A stretch of DNA of 64,000 nucleotides from Rhizobiales bacterium Ga0077545. Lineage in GTDB: Bacteria; Pseudomonadota; Alphaproteobacteria; Rhizobiales; Methylopilaceae. This document shows, piece by piece, positions 7,909 through 15,967 of the stretch. A program made the position numbers and the translations under genes. The notes below the pieces were generated by a model. The model had not been told where the DNA came from, did not search any database, and saw only the letters and a list, made by a program, of their open reading frames with translations. Position 1 is the first letter of the stretch, and each line of letters starts with the position of its first letter. The DNA lies in assembly GCA_001464335.1 (NCBI GenBank), contig LNEV01000005.1, positions 1-64,000 on the forward strand. Reading direction: 5' to 3'.

Positions 7909-9042
7909 TTACTCGGCGGGGCTGCCCTGCGGGATGTTCCCGCCGGGGAGGATGTCGGGCTTCTTGTTCATGAGCTTCCTGATGAACGGTTCGGCATAGC
8001 TGGTGTAAATACCGGCAAGTCCGTTCGGGAAGGCCAGAACAACGGCGATGAACAGACCGCCGAGGCCAAGCAGCCACAATTCCGGAAAGCTTTCGGAGAA
8101 CGCGGTCTTGGCCCAGTTCACGAGGAGCGTTCCGTAGATCGCACCAAGGATCGAAAGCCGGCCGCCGACCGCTGCGTAGATCACCATCTCAATCGAAGGC
8201 ACGATGCCGACGAAGCTCGGCGACATGAAGCCGACCTGGAGGGTGAACATCGCCCCGCCGATGCCCGCAAAGGCCGCAGCCAGGCAGAACACGAATATCT
8301 TGAAGTTCGACACGTTGTAGCCGGAGAACCGGACGCGATCCTCCTTGTCGCGCATGGCGACGAGAATGCGGCCAAGCTTCGAATGCTTCACGAAATAGGC
8401 AATCAGGATACAGGCGAAGAGAAGGCCCGCGCTGACGAAGTACAGAATGAACTTCGCGTCGTCGGTACGGATGTCCCAGCCGTTCAGAGTGCGCAGATCG
8501 GTGATGCCGTTGATGCCGCCCGTATAGCCCTGCTGACCGATGATGAGGATGGTCAGGATGGCCGCGATCGCCTGGGTGATGATGGCGAAATAGGTGCCGC
8601 CGACACGCCGGGTGAACATTGCAAAGCCGAGAATGAAGGCCAGCAGAACCGGAACGCCGACCACAAGAAGCATCGTCGCCGGAAGCGATTTGAAGGGCTC
8701 CCAGAACCACGGCAGAGAAGTGATCTGGTTCCAGTCCATGAAGTCCGGAATGCCGGGGGTCGACTGGATCTTGGTGTTCTCGACGCTGGACGCTTCCAGC
8801 TTCAGGAACATCGCCATGCAGTAACCGCCGAGGCCGAAGAAGATGCCCTGCCCGAGGCTGAGAATGCCGCCGAAGCCCCAGCACATCACAAGGCCAAGCG
8901 CCACGAAGGCGTAGGTCAGGTATTTGCCGACGAGGTTGAGGCGGAAGCCGTCCAGCGACATGGGCAGAACAACCAGGATGAGGACCGCCAGGATCGCAAC
9001 CGCGATCAGTTCGGACCGGTTGAGGAAAGCTGTGTTTTTCAT
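7909..9042 (-). CDS. urtC: Urea/short-amide ABC transporter permease, UrtC type
   Basis: A 377-residue inner-membrane permease with about ten hydrophobic segments and the family segments W-G-F-G-G-I-L-S-L-G-Q-G near residue 58 and A-A-F-A-G-I-G-G-A-M-F near 260. The length (over 350) and the Q-G-Y-T-G-G-I-N-G-I motif fit UrtC/FmdF rather than the shorter LivM. It lies 10 bases downstream of urtB and is part of the same operon. Confidence 0.88.
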   Translation of the reverse strand: MKNTAFLNRSELIAVAILAVLILVVLPMSLDGFRLNLVGKYLTYAFVALGLVMCWGFGGILSLGQGIFFGLGGYCMAMFLKLEASSVENTKIQSTPGIPDFMDWNQITSLPWFWEPFKSLPATMLLVVGVPVLLAFILGFAMFTRRVGGTYFAIITQAIAAILTILIIGQQGYTGGINGITDLRTLNGWDIRTDDAKFILYFVSAGLLFACILIAYFVKHSKLGRILVAMRDKEDRVRFSGYNVSNFKIFVFCLAAAFAGIGGAMFTLQVGFMSPSFVGIVPSIEMVIYAAVGGRLSILGAIYGTLLVNWAKTAFSESFPELWLLGLGGLFIAVVLAFPNGLAGIYTSYAEPFIRKLMNKKPDILPGGNIPQGSPAE

Positions 9043-9052
9043 ATCTGCCTCC

Positions 9053-9979
9053 TCAGCGGCGGACTTTGAGGGTGAACAGGCCCTGCGGACGCAGCATCAG
9101 GATGCCGACGACACCGAGCAGCGTAAGGACCTTGGCCATCGAACCGGAGAGGAAGAATTCCATGGTCGACTGGGCCTGGGAGATGGTGAAGGCCGATGCA
9201 ATGGTTCCAAGCAGGCTCGCCGCGCCGCCAAACACGACGACCAGGAAGGTGTCGACGATGTAGAGCTGGCCGGAGGTCGGGCCGGTGGACCCGATCATGG
9301 TGAAGGCCGATCCCGCGACGCCCGCAATGCCGCAGCCGAGCGCGAAGGTGTAACGGTCCACCTTTTCGGTGTTGATACCGACCGCACCCGCCATCACGCG
9401 ATTCTGCACCACGGCGCGAACCTGCTTGCCCCAGCGGGATTTGTACATAAGGAACGCCACCGCGATGGTGATGGCCATCGTCAGCCCCATGACGAACAGG
9501 CCGTTGATCTGCACCTCGACCATGTCGGTCACGGGGATCGAGCCCATCATCCATTCCGGAAGTTCGACACCGACTTCACGCGGGCCGAAGAAAGAACGGT
9601 AAAGCTGCTGCAGGATGAGGCTGAGGCCCCAGGTGGCGAGCAGCGTATCGAGCGGTCTCTTGTAAAGATGCCGGATCATCGCCCATTCGATGAACATTCC
9701 GAGCGCGCCCGAAGCGAGGAAAGCAAGTCCCATCGCAAGGAAGAAGTAGATGCTGAAGAGCGCCGGTATGTAGTTCAGGAAGAATTGCGACGTAAAGTAA
9801 GTGACATACGCGCCCAGGATCATGAACTCGCCATGCGCCATGTTGATGACGCCCATCTGGCCGAAAATGATGGCGAGACCAAGTGCCATCAGCAGAAACA
9901 CCGAAAACAGGATGAGGCCCGCAAAGCCCTGCATCACGAAAATGGAGCCCAGCTCCGGCAGTGAATATTCAGCAAACAT
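9053..9979 (-). CDS. urtB: Urea/short-amide ABC transporter permease, UrtB type
   Basis: A 308-residue permease of the UrtB/LivH type with multiple membrane helices, the G-Q-M-G-V-I-N-M-A-H-G-E-F segment near residue 45 and the C-terminal R-P-Q-G-L-F motif. The start at 9979 (M-F-A-E-Y-S-L) is chosen because gggagatcttgg precedes it; an upstream in-frame ATG at 10015 would add twelve Arg/Gly-rich residues that lie in the intergenic hairpin region. It is separated from urtA by about 90 bases holding a hairpin. Confidence 0.88.
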   Translation of the reverse strand: MFAEYSLPELGSIFVMQGFAGLILFSVFLLMALGLAIIFGQMGVINMAHGEFMILGAYVTYFTSQFFLNYIPALFSIYFFLAMGLAFLASGALGMFIEWAMIRHLYKRPLDTLLATWGLSLILQQLYRSFFGPREVGVELPEWMMGSIPVTDMVEVQINGLFVMGLTMAITIAVAFLMYKSRWGKQVRAVVQNRVMAGAVGINTEKVDRYTFALGCGIAGVAGSAFTMIGSTGPTSGQLYIVDTFLVVVFGGAASLLGTIASAFTISQAQSTMEFFLSGSMAKVLTLLGVVGILMLRPQGLFTLKVRR

Positions 9980-10029
9980 CCAAGATCTCCCGGCGCCCGC
10001 ACGCGCCCCCAGCACGAATCCGGAATGCG

Positions 10030-10059
10030 GACCGGGGAGAGCATTCGCCCTCCCCGGTC
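10030..10059 (-). terminator. Hairpin between urtA and urtB
   Basis: A 10-bp perfect stem (gaccggggag 10030-10039, ctccccggtc 10050-10059) with a 10-base loop sits 14 bases after the urtA stop codon on the minus strand. There is no T run, so it is more likely a 3'-end stabiliser or attenuator that favours the binding-protein message than a full terminator. The four other uptake operons in this window have a hairpin in the same place. Confidence 0.65.
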
Positions 10060-10072
10060 GCGCGTAATGACC

Positions 10073-11332
10073 TTATTGGTAGCCTTCCGGGAACGGGTTC
10101 GGCTCAATGAGGTCGGCCGTCTCGAAGACCACCTTGAACTGACCATCGGGCTGGACCTGCCCGACGCGGGCCTTGGACCAAAGATGGTGGTTTTCGTGGA
10201 TCTTGACGTAGCCTTCCGGCGCCTTGGTGAACTCGATGTCGGTCGAGGCGACCGCGATCTTGTCCACGTCGAAGCTGCCCGCCTTTTCGACCGTCATCTT
10301 CCACAGCCACGGGCCCAGATACGCCGCCTGCGTCACGTCGCCGATAACCGTCTTCTCGCCCCACATCTTCTTGAATTCGGCAACGAATTCCTTGTTGTTG
10401 TCGTTCTCGAGCGACTGGAAGTACTTCATGCAGGCATAGGCGCCCGTGATGTTCTCGCCGCCGATGCCGTCGATTTCGTCCTCGGTGACCGAGATGGTCA
10501 GCAGGGTCTGCTTCGACAGGTCGATGCCGGCCGCTTTGAGCTGCTTGTAGAACGCAACGTTCGAGCCGCCGACGACCGCGCAATAGATCACGTCCGGCTT
10601 GCGGAGCTTGATCTTGTTGATCACGGAGTTGAACTGCGTGTGGCCGAGCGGGAAGTACTCCTCGCCCGACACCGAACCGCCAAGATGCGCTTCGATGTGC
10701 TTACGCGCGATCTTCATCGACGTGCGCGGCCAGATGTAGTCCGAACCGATCAGGTAGAAGCTCTTGCCTGCCTTCTCCTTGGCGACCCAGTCGAGGCCGG
10801 CCAGAATCTGCTGCGTGGCTTCCTGGCCGGTGTAGATGACGTTCTTCGACTGCTCGAGGCCTTCATAGAAGGTCGGGTAGTAGAGCATGCCGTTGTACTG
10901 CTCGATAACCGGCAGCACCGCCTTGCGCGACGCCGAGGTCCAGCAGCCCATGATCGCCGCGACCTTGTCCTGCACGAGCAGCTTCTTCGCCTTTTCGGCG
11001 AAGGTCGGCCAGTCGGACGCGCCGTCTTCCTGGATGTACTTGATCTTGCGGCCGAGAACGCCACCCGCGGCGTTGATCTGCTCGATCGCCAGCTTTTCAG
11101 CCTGCACCGAACCCGTTTCGGAGATGGCCATCGTGCCGGTCACCGAGTGCAGGATGCCGACGGTCACTTCCGTGTCCGTCACCGCAAGGCCGGTCGTATT
11201 GACTTCGGAAGTCGCCGGGCCCGCACCGAGTGCGAATTTCGGCATCAGGGCCACGGCCGGAATGGCGGCCATGCCCATCAGCAGTTTACGGCGGAGCGAG
11301 GACTCCAGACCGCGTTCGATATCGTCTGACAT
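10073..11332 (-). CDS. urtA: Urea/short-amide ABC transporter binding protein, UrtA type
   Basis: A 419-residue periplasmic binding protein, first gene of the operon. From the chosen ATG at 11332 it starts with a polar n-region, then L-R-R-K-L-L-M-G followed by a hydrophobic core and A-L-G-A, which reads as a twin-arginine-type signal. The mature part has the UrtA pattern V-G-I-L-H-S-V-T-G-T-M-A-I-S-E and Q-E-D-G-A-S-D-W-P-T-F-A. Upstream in-frame codons (to 11419) lack a signal-like context. An 18-bp palindrome lies 79-96 bases upstream of the start. Its job is to bind urea or short amides such as formamide and acetamide. Confidence 0.9.
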   Translation of the reverse strand: MSDDIERGLESSLRRKLLMGMAAIPAVALMPKFALGAGPATSEVNTTGLAVTDTEVTVGILHSVTGTMAISETGSVQAEKLAIEQINAAGGVLGRKIKYIQEDGASDWPTFAEKAKKLLVQDKVAAIMGCWTSASRKAVLPVIEQYNGMLYYPTFYEGLEQSKNVIYTGQEATQQILAGLDWVAKEKAGKSFYLIGSDYIWPRTSMKIARKHIEAHLGGSVSGEEYFPLGHTQFNSVINKIKLRKPDVIYCAVVGGSNVAFYKQLKAAGIDLSKQTLLTISVTEDEIDGIGGENITGAYACMKYFQSLENDNNKEFVAEFKKMWGEKTVIGDVTQAAYLGPWLWKMTVEKAGSFDVDKIAVASTDIEFTKAPEGYVKIHENHHLWSKARVGQVQPDGQFKVVFETADLIEPNPFPEGYQ

Positions 11333-11638
11333 TAAGTAACCCCCTGCGTGTCCGAGGCGAACCAGTGCCTCATTGGTGCAGGATCGTGGGTCGCCACACC
11401 TCAAGCGGGTATACGTCAATTGACGTATCCTCCCGGCGCACGCGCCGGGGCAGCATCCCCTTGCATCTCCGTAAGAAAGCGGGGTTCCGGCGGGAAATGA
11501 GCACCCCGCCGGGACCCCGTGTTTTGTCGTGTCCGGCGCCCTTTTGCGGCGCCAAAGCGTGCCTAGGCAAAGCTAGGAACGGAAATTGCTTCATCCCCGA
11601 GGAGAAGCGGGTGTCGTGTCTGGGGGCGTCTAGGGGAT
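11333..11638. promoter_or_regulatory. Divergent control region, amide operon / permease-kinase
   Basis: About 306 bases separate the urtA start from the kinase start. The region holds a perfect 18-bp palindrome (11411-11428), a ggcgcc/ggcgcc hairpin with a 7-base loop (11535-11553), and a small cctag/ctagg stem (11562-11577). I could not find a convincing sigma-54 -24/-12 element on either strand. No gene is evident inside it. Confidence 0.6.
11411..11428. promoter_or_regulatory. Perfect 18-bp palindrome, candidate operator
   Basis: The sequence atacgtcaattgacgtat is its own reverse complement over all 18 bases. It is AT-balanced in a GC-rich setting and lies between two divergent units: the amide/urea operon and a two-component system whose response regulator has a LuxR-type DNA-binding domain, a class that binds such dyads. 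The match between site and regulator is inference. Confidence 0.7.
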
Positions 11639-14600
11639 ATGTCGGGCAGTCAGCGCATCGTGCGGGTGCGGCGCCAGTATAATCAGTGGGTCGCCAACCA
11701 GACGCTGGAAGACTACGCGCTGCGATTCACCGCCGAGCGCGCCCGCAAATGGTCGCCCCTGCGCGTGGGGCATACCGCCCTTGCAGCCATCTCATTCCTC
11801 GCGCTTGAAGCCATCGGCGGCGCCATCACCCTGAATTACGGCTTCACCAACGCGGTCGCGGCGATTCTCGTCGTCAGCACGCTGATTCTGATGACGGGGT
11901 TGCCGATTTCCTATTACGCGGCGAAATACGGCGTCGACATCGATCTCCTGACGCGCGGCGCGGGCTTTGGCTACATCGGCTCGACCATCACCTCGCTGAT
12001 CTATGCGAGTTTCACCTTCATCTTCTTCGCCATCGAGGCGGCCATCATGGCACTCGCGCTGGAGATGGTGTTCGGGCTGCCTCTTGCCGCCGGCTACATC
12101 GTCTCCTCGCTCGTCATCGTGCCGCTGGTGACGCACGGCATCACCTGGATCACGCGCTTCCAGACCTGGACACAGCCGATCTGGCTCATCCTCCACATCC
12201 TGCCCTTCGTTTTCATCTTCTTCGCTAACCCGGCCTCGATCGACAACTGGACGAACTTTCCGGACGACAAGGGCGGCGGCTTTTCGATCATCCTCTTCGG
12301 CGCGGCCGCCGGCGTCGTCTTCTCGCTGGTCGCGCAGATCGGCGAACAGGTCGACGTGCTGCGCTTCCTGCCGCGTGCACGTAAGGGCAATCGCCTCCAA
12401 TGGTGGGTGGCGCTGTGCATGGGGGGGGCCGGCTGGGTCATTCCGGGCGTCATCAAGATGCTGCTCGGCTCGTTCCTTGCTGTCCTCGCGGTCACGCACG
12501 GATTCGACTTCGCGGAGGCTGCTCAGCCGACCGACATGTATCTCGTCGCCTTCGGCTATGTGACCCAGTCTCCCGGCGTCGCGCTCGGCCTTATGGGCCT
12601 GTTCGTCGTGCTCTCCCAGATGAAGATCAACGTGACGAACGCCTATGCCGGTTCGATCGCGTGGTCGAACTTCTTTTCCCGCCTGACCCACAGCCATCCG
12701 GGTCGCGTGGTCTGGCTGTTCTTCAACGTCGCCATCGCGCTCCTGCTCATGGAGCTTGGCATCTACCGCGCTCTCGAGCAGACGCTCGGACTTTACTCGG
12801 TGATCGCGGTCGCCTGGGTCAGCGCTCTCGTGGCCGATCTTGTCATCAACAAGCCGCTCGGCCTCAGCCCCAAGCACATCGAGTTCAAGCGCGCGCATCT
12901 TTACGACGTGAACCCGGTCGGTGTCGGCGCCATGCTGATCGCGACCGCCGCTGCGCTGTTCGCCTTCTCGGGTGTGTTCGGGGACATTCCGCAGGCCCTT
13001 GCACCGTTCATCGCGCTCGGCACTGCGTTCGTCGCGAGCCCCGTCATCGCCGTATTGACGAAGGGCCGCTATTACCTTGCCCGCCAGCCCCGCGAGGATT
13101 GGGGCACGGCCACACAAATCCAATGCTGCGTTTGCGAACACACGTTCGAGAAGCAGGACATGGCACAATGCCCGGTCTATGCGGGCCCGATCTGCTCGCT
13201 GTGCTGTTCGCTCGACGCCCGCTGCCATGACGGCTGCAAGCCGGAAGGCCGGTTCTACGTTCAGCTCATGGAGGCCACCAAAAAGCTTCTCCCGGCACGG
13301 CTTGCCGACAAGCTCGATTCGGGAGTCGGTCGCTTCATCGGCGTTTTTCTCGTCAGCGCCGGCACGATCGGCGGTGCGCTGTCGCTCGTCTTTTTCCAGG
13401 CGACCATCAACGCGGCAGACCAGAAAGCCATCATCGCCCATACCCTTTGGGTCGTCTTCTTCATCCTGCTCATCATTTCAGGGATCGCCTCCTGGCTGTT
13501 CGTTCTCGCGCATGAAAGCCAGCGCGTCGCGGAAGAGGAATCGGAGGGGCAGACGCGTCTTCTTCTGCGCGAAATCGACGCCCATGAGCAGACCGACGCA
13601 CAGCTGCAGAAAGCCCGCGACGTTGCAGAAGCCGCCAATCAGGCGAAAAGCCGTTACGTGATGGGCATCGGCCATGAACTGCGCACGCCGCTCAACGCGA
13701 TCCTGGGATACGCACAGCTTATGGAGCGCGACGAACACATGCCCGCGCACCGGCGCGGCGGCGTGCGTGTCATCCGCCGGTCGGCCGAGCATCTCTCGGG
13801 CCTTATCGACGGTCTTCTGGACATTTCACGCATAGAGTCCGGACGTCTTCAGCTCAGCCGCGACGAGATGCGTTTCCCCGAATTTCTCGATCAGATCGTC
13901 GAGATGTTCCGCCTGCAGGCATCGGCCAAGGGTCTGCAGTTCCGTTTCAAGCGGCCAGAGCACATCCCCGCGGTGGTCTCGACCGACGAGAAGCGCCTGC
14001 GCCAGATACTCATCAATCTCTTGTCCAATGCCATCAAGTTCACCAGCAAGGGCAGCATCAGCCTGCGTCTCACGATGAAAAGCGGCGTCGCGGAATTCGA
14101 GATCGAAGACACCGGCCCAGGAATCCCCGAAGCCGATGTCGAGCGCGTGTTCGCGCCGTTCGAGCGCGGCCACGGCCTCGACCCGGAAACGACGCCCGGC
14201 ATCGGCCTAGGCCTCACCATCACGCGCCTTCTCACCGAAATCATGGGCGGCGAGATCGTGATGAAGACCGAAGTCGGCAAAGGCACCTTGTTCACGGTGC
14301 GGCTGCTGCTGTCTTCCGTCGCGAACCCGCAACTAGACACACGACCGCGCCGCCGCATCAACGGCTATCGCGGGCCGCGCCGTACCATATTGATCGCCGA
14401 CGACGACGCCGCGCACCGCGACCTGATGCGCGAAACGCTCGTCCCTCTGGGGTTCATCGTCCTTACGGCGCCGGACGGCAAGACCTGCATCGAACTCGCG
14501 GAGGATTGCGAGCTTGGCCTGTTCCTCCTGGACATAGCGATGCCGGGCATGGATGGCATGGAAGTCGCCCGGCGCCTGCGCGCGGCCGGGCACACCCGGG

Positions 14601-14992
14601 CTGCGATCCTGATGGTCTCGGCAAACATGACGGCCTCGAAGGAGCGCAAGCCGGGCGATGCCCATGACGATTACATTCCAAAGCCTGTGGACCTTCAGAA
14701 GCTGTTCGACCGTATCGAACAGCTTCTGAAGCTCGAATGGACCTATGAGAGCGCCGAAAAGATTTCGCTGCCGCCATCGGCGTCGAAAAAATACGTTATG
14801 GCGGCACCTTACATCGAAGAACTGAAGCGTCTTGGCACCATCGGATACATCCGCGGGATCGAAGCCAAACTGGCCGAAATCGAAAACGCCTCACCGGAGA
14901 GCAAACAACTTGTCGACGATCTCCATGCCTATATCCGCAATTTCGACATCAAACGCTTCCTCGCCACTCTGGAGACGATCCCCGGTGAATGA
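11639..14992 (+). CDS. Hybrid histidine kinase with NCS1-permease-like sensor domain
   Basis: A 1117-residue membrane protein. Residues 1-485 form a multi-helix domain resembling NCS1 (cytosine/purine/allantoin-type) permeases, including the conserved Q-M-K-I-N-V-T-N-A-Y-A-G-S segment near 327-339. Residues 496-534 are a Cys-rich stretch (C-C-V-C, C-P, C-S-L-C-C, C-H-D-G-C) that looks able to bind metal. Two more helices (about 565-625) and a short coiled linker lead to a HisKA domain with His679, an HATPase with the N-box near 793-800 and G-boxes, and a receiver with Asp965 (F-L-L-D-I-A-M-P-G). The protein probably senses an imported amide, urea or nucleobase-like compound. The downstream response regulator overlaps it by 8 bases. 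Confidence 0.9.
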   Translation: MSGSQRIVRVRRQYNQWVANQTLEDYALRFTAERARKWSPLRVGHTALAAISFLALEAIGGAITLNYGFTNAVAAILVVSTLILMTGLPISYYAAKYGVDIDLLTRGAGFGYIGSTITSLIYASFTFIFFAIEAAIMALALEMVFGLPLAAGYIVSSLVIVPLVTHGITWITRFQTWTQPIWLILHILPFVFIFFANPASIDNWTNFPDDKGGGFSIILFGAAAGVVFSLVAQIGEQVDVLRFLPRARKGNRLQWWVALCMGGAGWVIPGVIKMLLGSFLAVLAVTHGFDFAEAAQPTDMYLVAFGYVTQSPGVALGLMGLFVVLSQMKINVTNAYAGSIAWSNFFSRLTHSHPGRVVWLFFNVAIALLLMELGIYRALEQTLGLYSVIAVAWVSALVADLVINKPLGLSPKHIEFKRAHLYDVNPVGVGAMLIATAAALFAFSGVFGDIPQALAPFIALGTAFVASPVIAVLTKGRYYLARQPREDWGTATQIQCCVCEHTFEKQDMAQCPVYAGPICSLCCSLDARCHDGCKPEGRFYVQLMEATKKLLPARLADKLDSGVGRFIGVFLVSAGTIGGALSLVFFQATINAADQKAIIAHTLWVVFFILLIISGIASWLFVLAHESQRVAEEESEGQTRLLLREIDAHEQTDAQLQKARDVAEAANQAKSRYVMGIGHELRTPLNAILGYAQLMERDEHMPAHRRGGVRVIRRSAEHLSGLIDGLLDISRIESGRLQLSRDEMRFPEFLDQIVEMFRLQASAKGLQFRFKRPEHIPAVVSTDEKRLRQILINLLSNAIKFTSKGSISLRLTMKSGVAEFEIEDTGPGIPEADVERVFAPFERGHGLDPETTPGIGLGLTITRLLTEIMGGEIVMKTEVGKGTLFTVRLLLSSVANPQLDTRPRRRINGYRGPRRTILIADDDAAHRDLMRETLVPLGFIVLTAPDGKTCIELAEDCELGLFLLDIAMPGMDGMEVARRLRAAGHTRAAILMVSANMTASKERKPGDAHDDYIPKPVDLQKLFDRIEQLLKLEWTYESAEKISLPPSASKKYVMAAPYIEELKRLGTIGYIRGIEAKLAEIENASPESKQLVDDLHAYIRNFDIKRFLATLETIPGE

Positions 14993-15893
14993 GAGCCATC
15001 CACGCGATATCGTCCTCGTCGTCGAGGATTCGGTCGACAATCTCGGCATGCTGATGCAGGCGCTTGAAGAGGCCGGCATGACCGTGCTCGTTGCAATCGA
15101 CGGCGACGCGGCGCTCAAGCTCGTCGAGCAGATCACGCCAGACATCATCCTGATGGACGCGATCATGCCCGGCATGGACGGTTTCGAGACGACACGCCTC
15201 CTGAAGCGTAACGACAGTCTGTCTCACGTGCCCGTCGTGTTCATGACCGGTCTCAGCGAAACCGAGCACATCGTGAAGGGGCTGGGCGCCGGCGGCGTCG
15301 ATTACGTCACGAAGCCCGTCGCGCCGGACGAACTGGTTGCGCGCATCCGTGTTCATCTGGCTAATGCGCGCGCCTCGCAGGGCGCACGCATGGCGCTCGA
15401 CGCCACCGGCCGCTATCTGCTGGCGGTCAATTCCGCCGGCGAGCTTCTCTGGGCAACTCCGCAGGCAAAACGCCTGTTGGCGGCGGAGGGCGGGCATGTG
15501 TCCGACCATCTCGCGCTGCCGCTTCAGGCGCGTGTGTGGGTATCCAAGGCGACCAAGTCCATCGGAGGCTCGCAGCCGATGATCATGGAGGCCGGGCAGC
15601 GCAAGCTGCAGCTCTCCTTCCTCGCCCGCACCGGCCCGGACCAGTACATGCTGCGACTGACAGAAGAAAACGCCGACGCCGCGCAGCAGATGCTGAAGGA
15701 AAAGCTCTCGCTGACCAATCGCGAGGCGGAAGTTCTTCTGTGGCTCGCGCGCGGAAAGTCCAACAAGGACATCGCCGAAATCCTGGCGCTCAGCCCACGC
15801 ACGGTGAACAAGCATCTTGAACAGATCTATTCGAAACTCGGTGTCGAGAACCGCGCGTCCGCAACAGCGATCGCAACGCAAGCCTGGTCCTGA
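14985..15893 (+). CDS. LuxR-type response regulator
   Basis: A 302-residue regulator starting at GTG 14985, which overlaps the end of the kinase gene by 8 bases, so the two are translationally coupled. An earlier in-frame ATG would run deep into the kinase gene and gives non-receiver sequence. Residues 9-125 are a receiver with phospho-acceptor Asp58 (I-L-M-D-A-I-M-P-G). A middle segment of about 90 residues (about 140-230) looks like a small PAS-type sensor. Residues 235-295 are a LuxR/FixJ helix-turn-helix with L-T-N-R-E-A-E-V-L-L and S-P-R-T-V-N-K-H-L. It is the likely regulator of the divergent amide operon through the palindrome at 11411. Confidence 0.88.
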   Translation: MNESHPRDIVLVVEDSVDNLGMLMQALEEAGMTVLVAIDGDAALKLVEQITPDIILMDAIMPGMDGFETTRLLKRNDSLSHVPVVFMTGLSETEHIVKGLGAGGVDYVTKPVAPDELVARIRVHLANARASQGARMALDATGRYLLAVNSAGELLWATPQAKRLLAAEGGHVSDHLALPLQARVWVSKATKSIGGSQPMIMEAGQRKLQLSFLARTGPDQYMLRLTEENADAAQQMLKEKLSLTNREAEVLLWLARGKSNKDIAEILALSPRTVNKHLEQIYSKLGVENRASATAIATQAWS

Positions 15894-15901
15894 AATTGAA
15901 A

Positions 15902-15930
15902 AGCTGCCGCGCAAGGGTCGCGCGGCAGCT
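15902..15930 (-). terminator. Terminator for the chemoreceptor gene
   Basis: A stem of 10-11 bp (15902-15912 with 15920-15930) and a 7-base loop separates the convergent response regulator and chemoreceptor genes. Read on the minus strand it is followed by ttttcaattt, a reasonable intrinsic terminator for the chemoreceptor; on the plus strand the T run is absent. Confidence 0.7.
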
Positions 15931-15967
15931 CTTGGAGAAGGTCCTGTCCTCAGCGGATGCGGAACCG

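Noticed and set aside
6396..7973. A 525-codon plus-strand frame over the urtD/urtE genes
   Set aside because: It is antisense to two ATPase genes with complete Walker and signature motifs and shows no family similarity.
11333..11420. Sigma-54 promoter for the amide operon (aggcactggttcgcc on the minus strand)
   Set aside because: The spacing between the GG and GC elements is one base short and the -12 box is poor, so it is not called although nitrogen control is plausible.
11792..13441. A 549-codon minus-strand frame inside the permease-kinase gene
   Set aside because: Highly charged antisense shadow of the membrane domain; it has no ribosome site and no recognisable domain.
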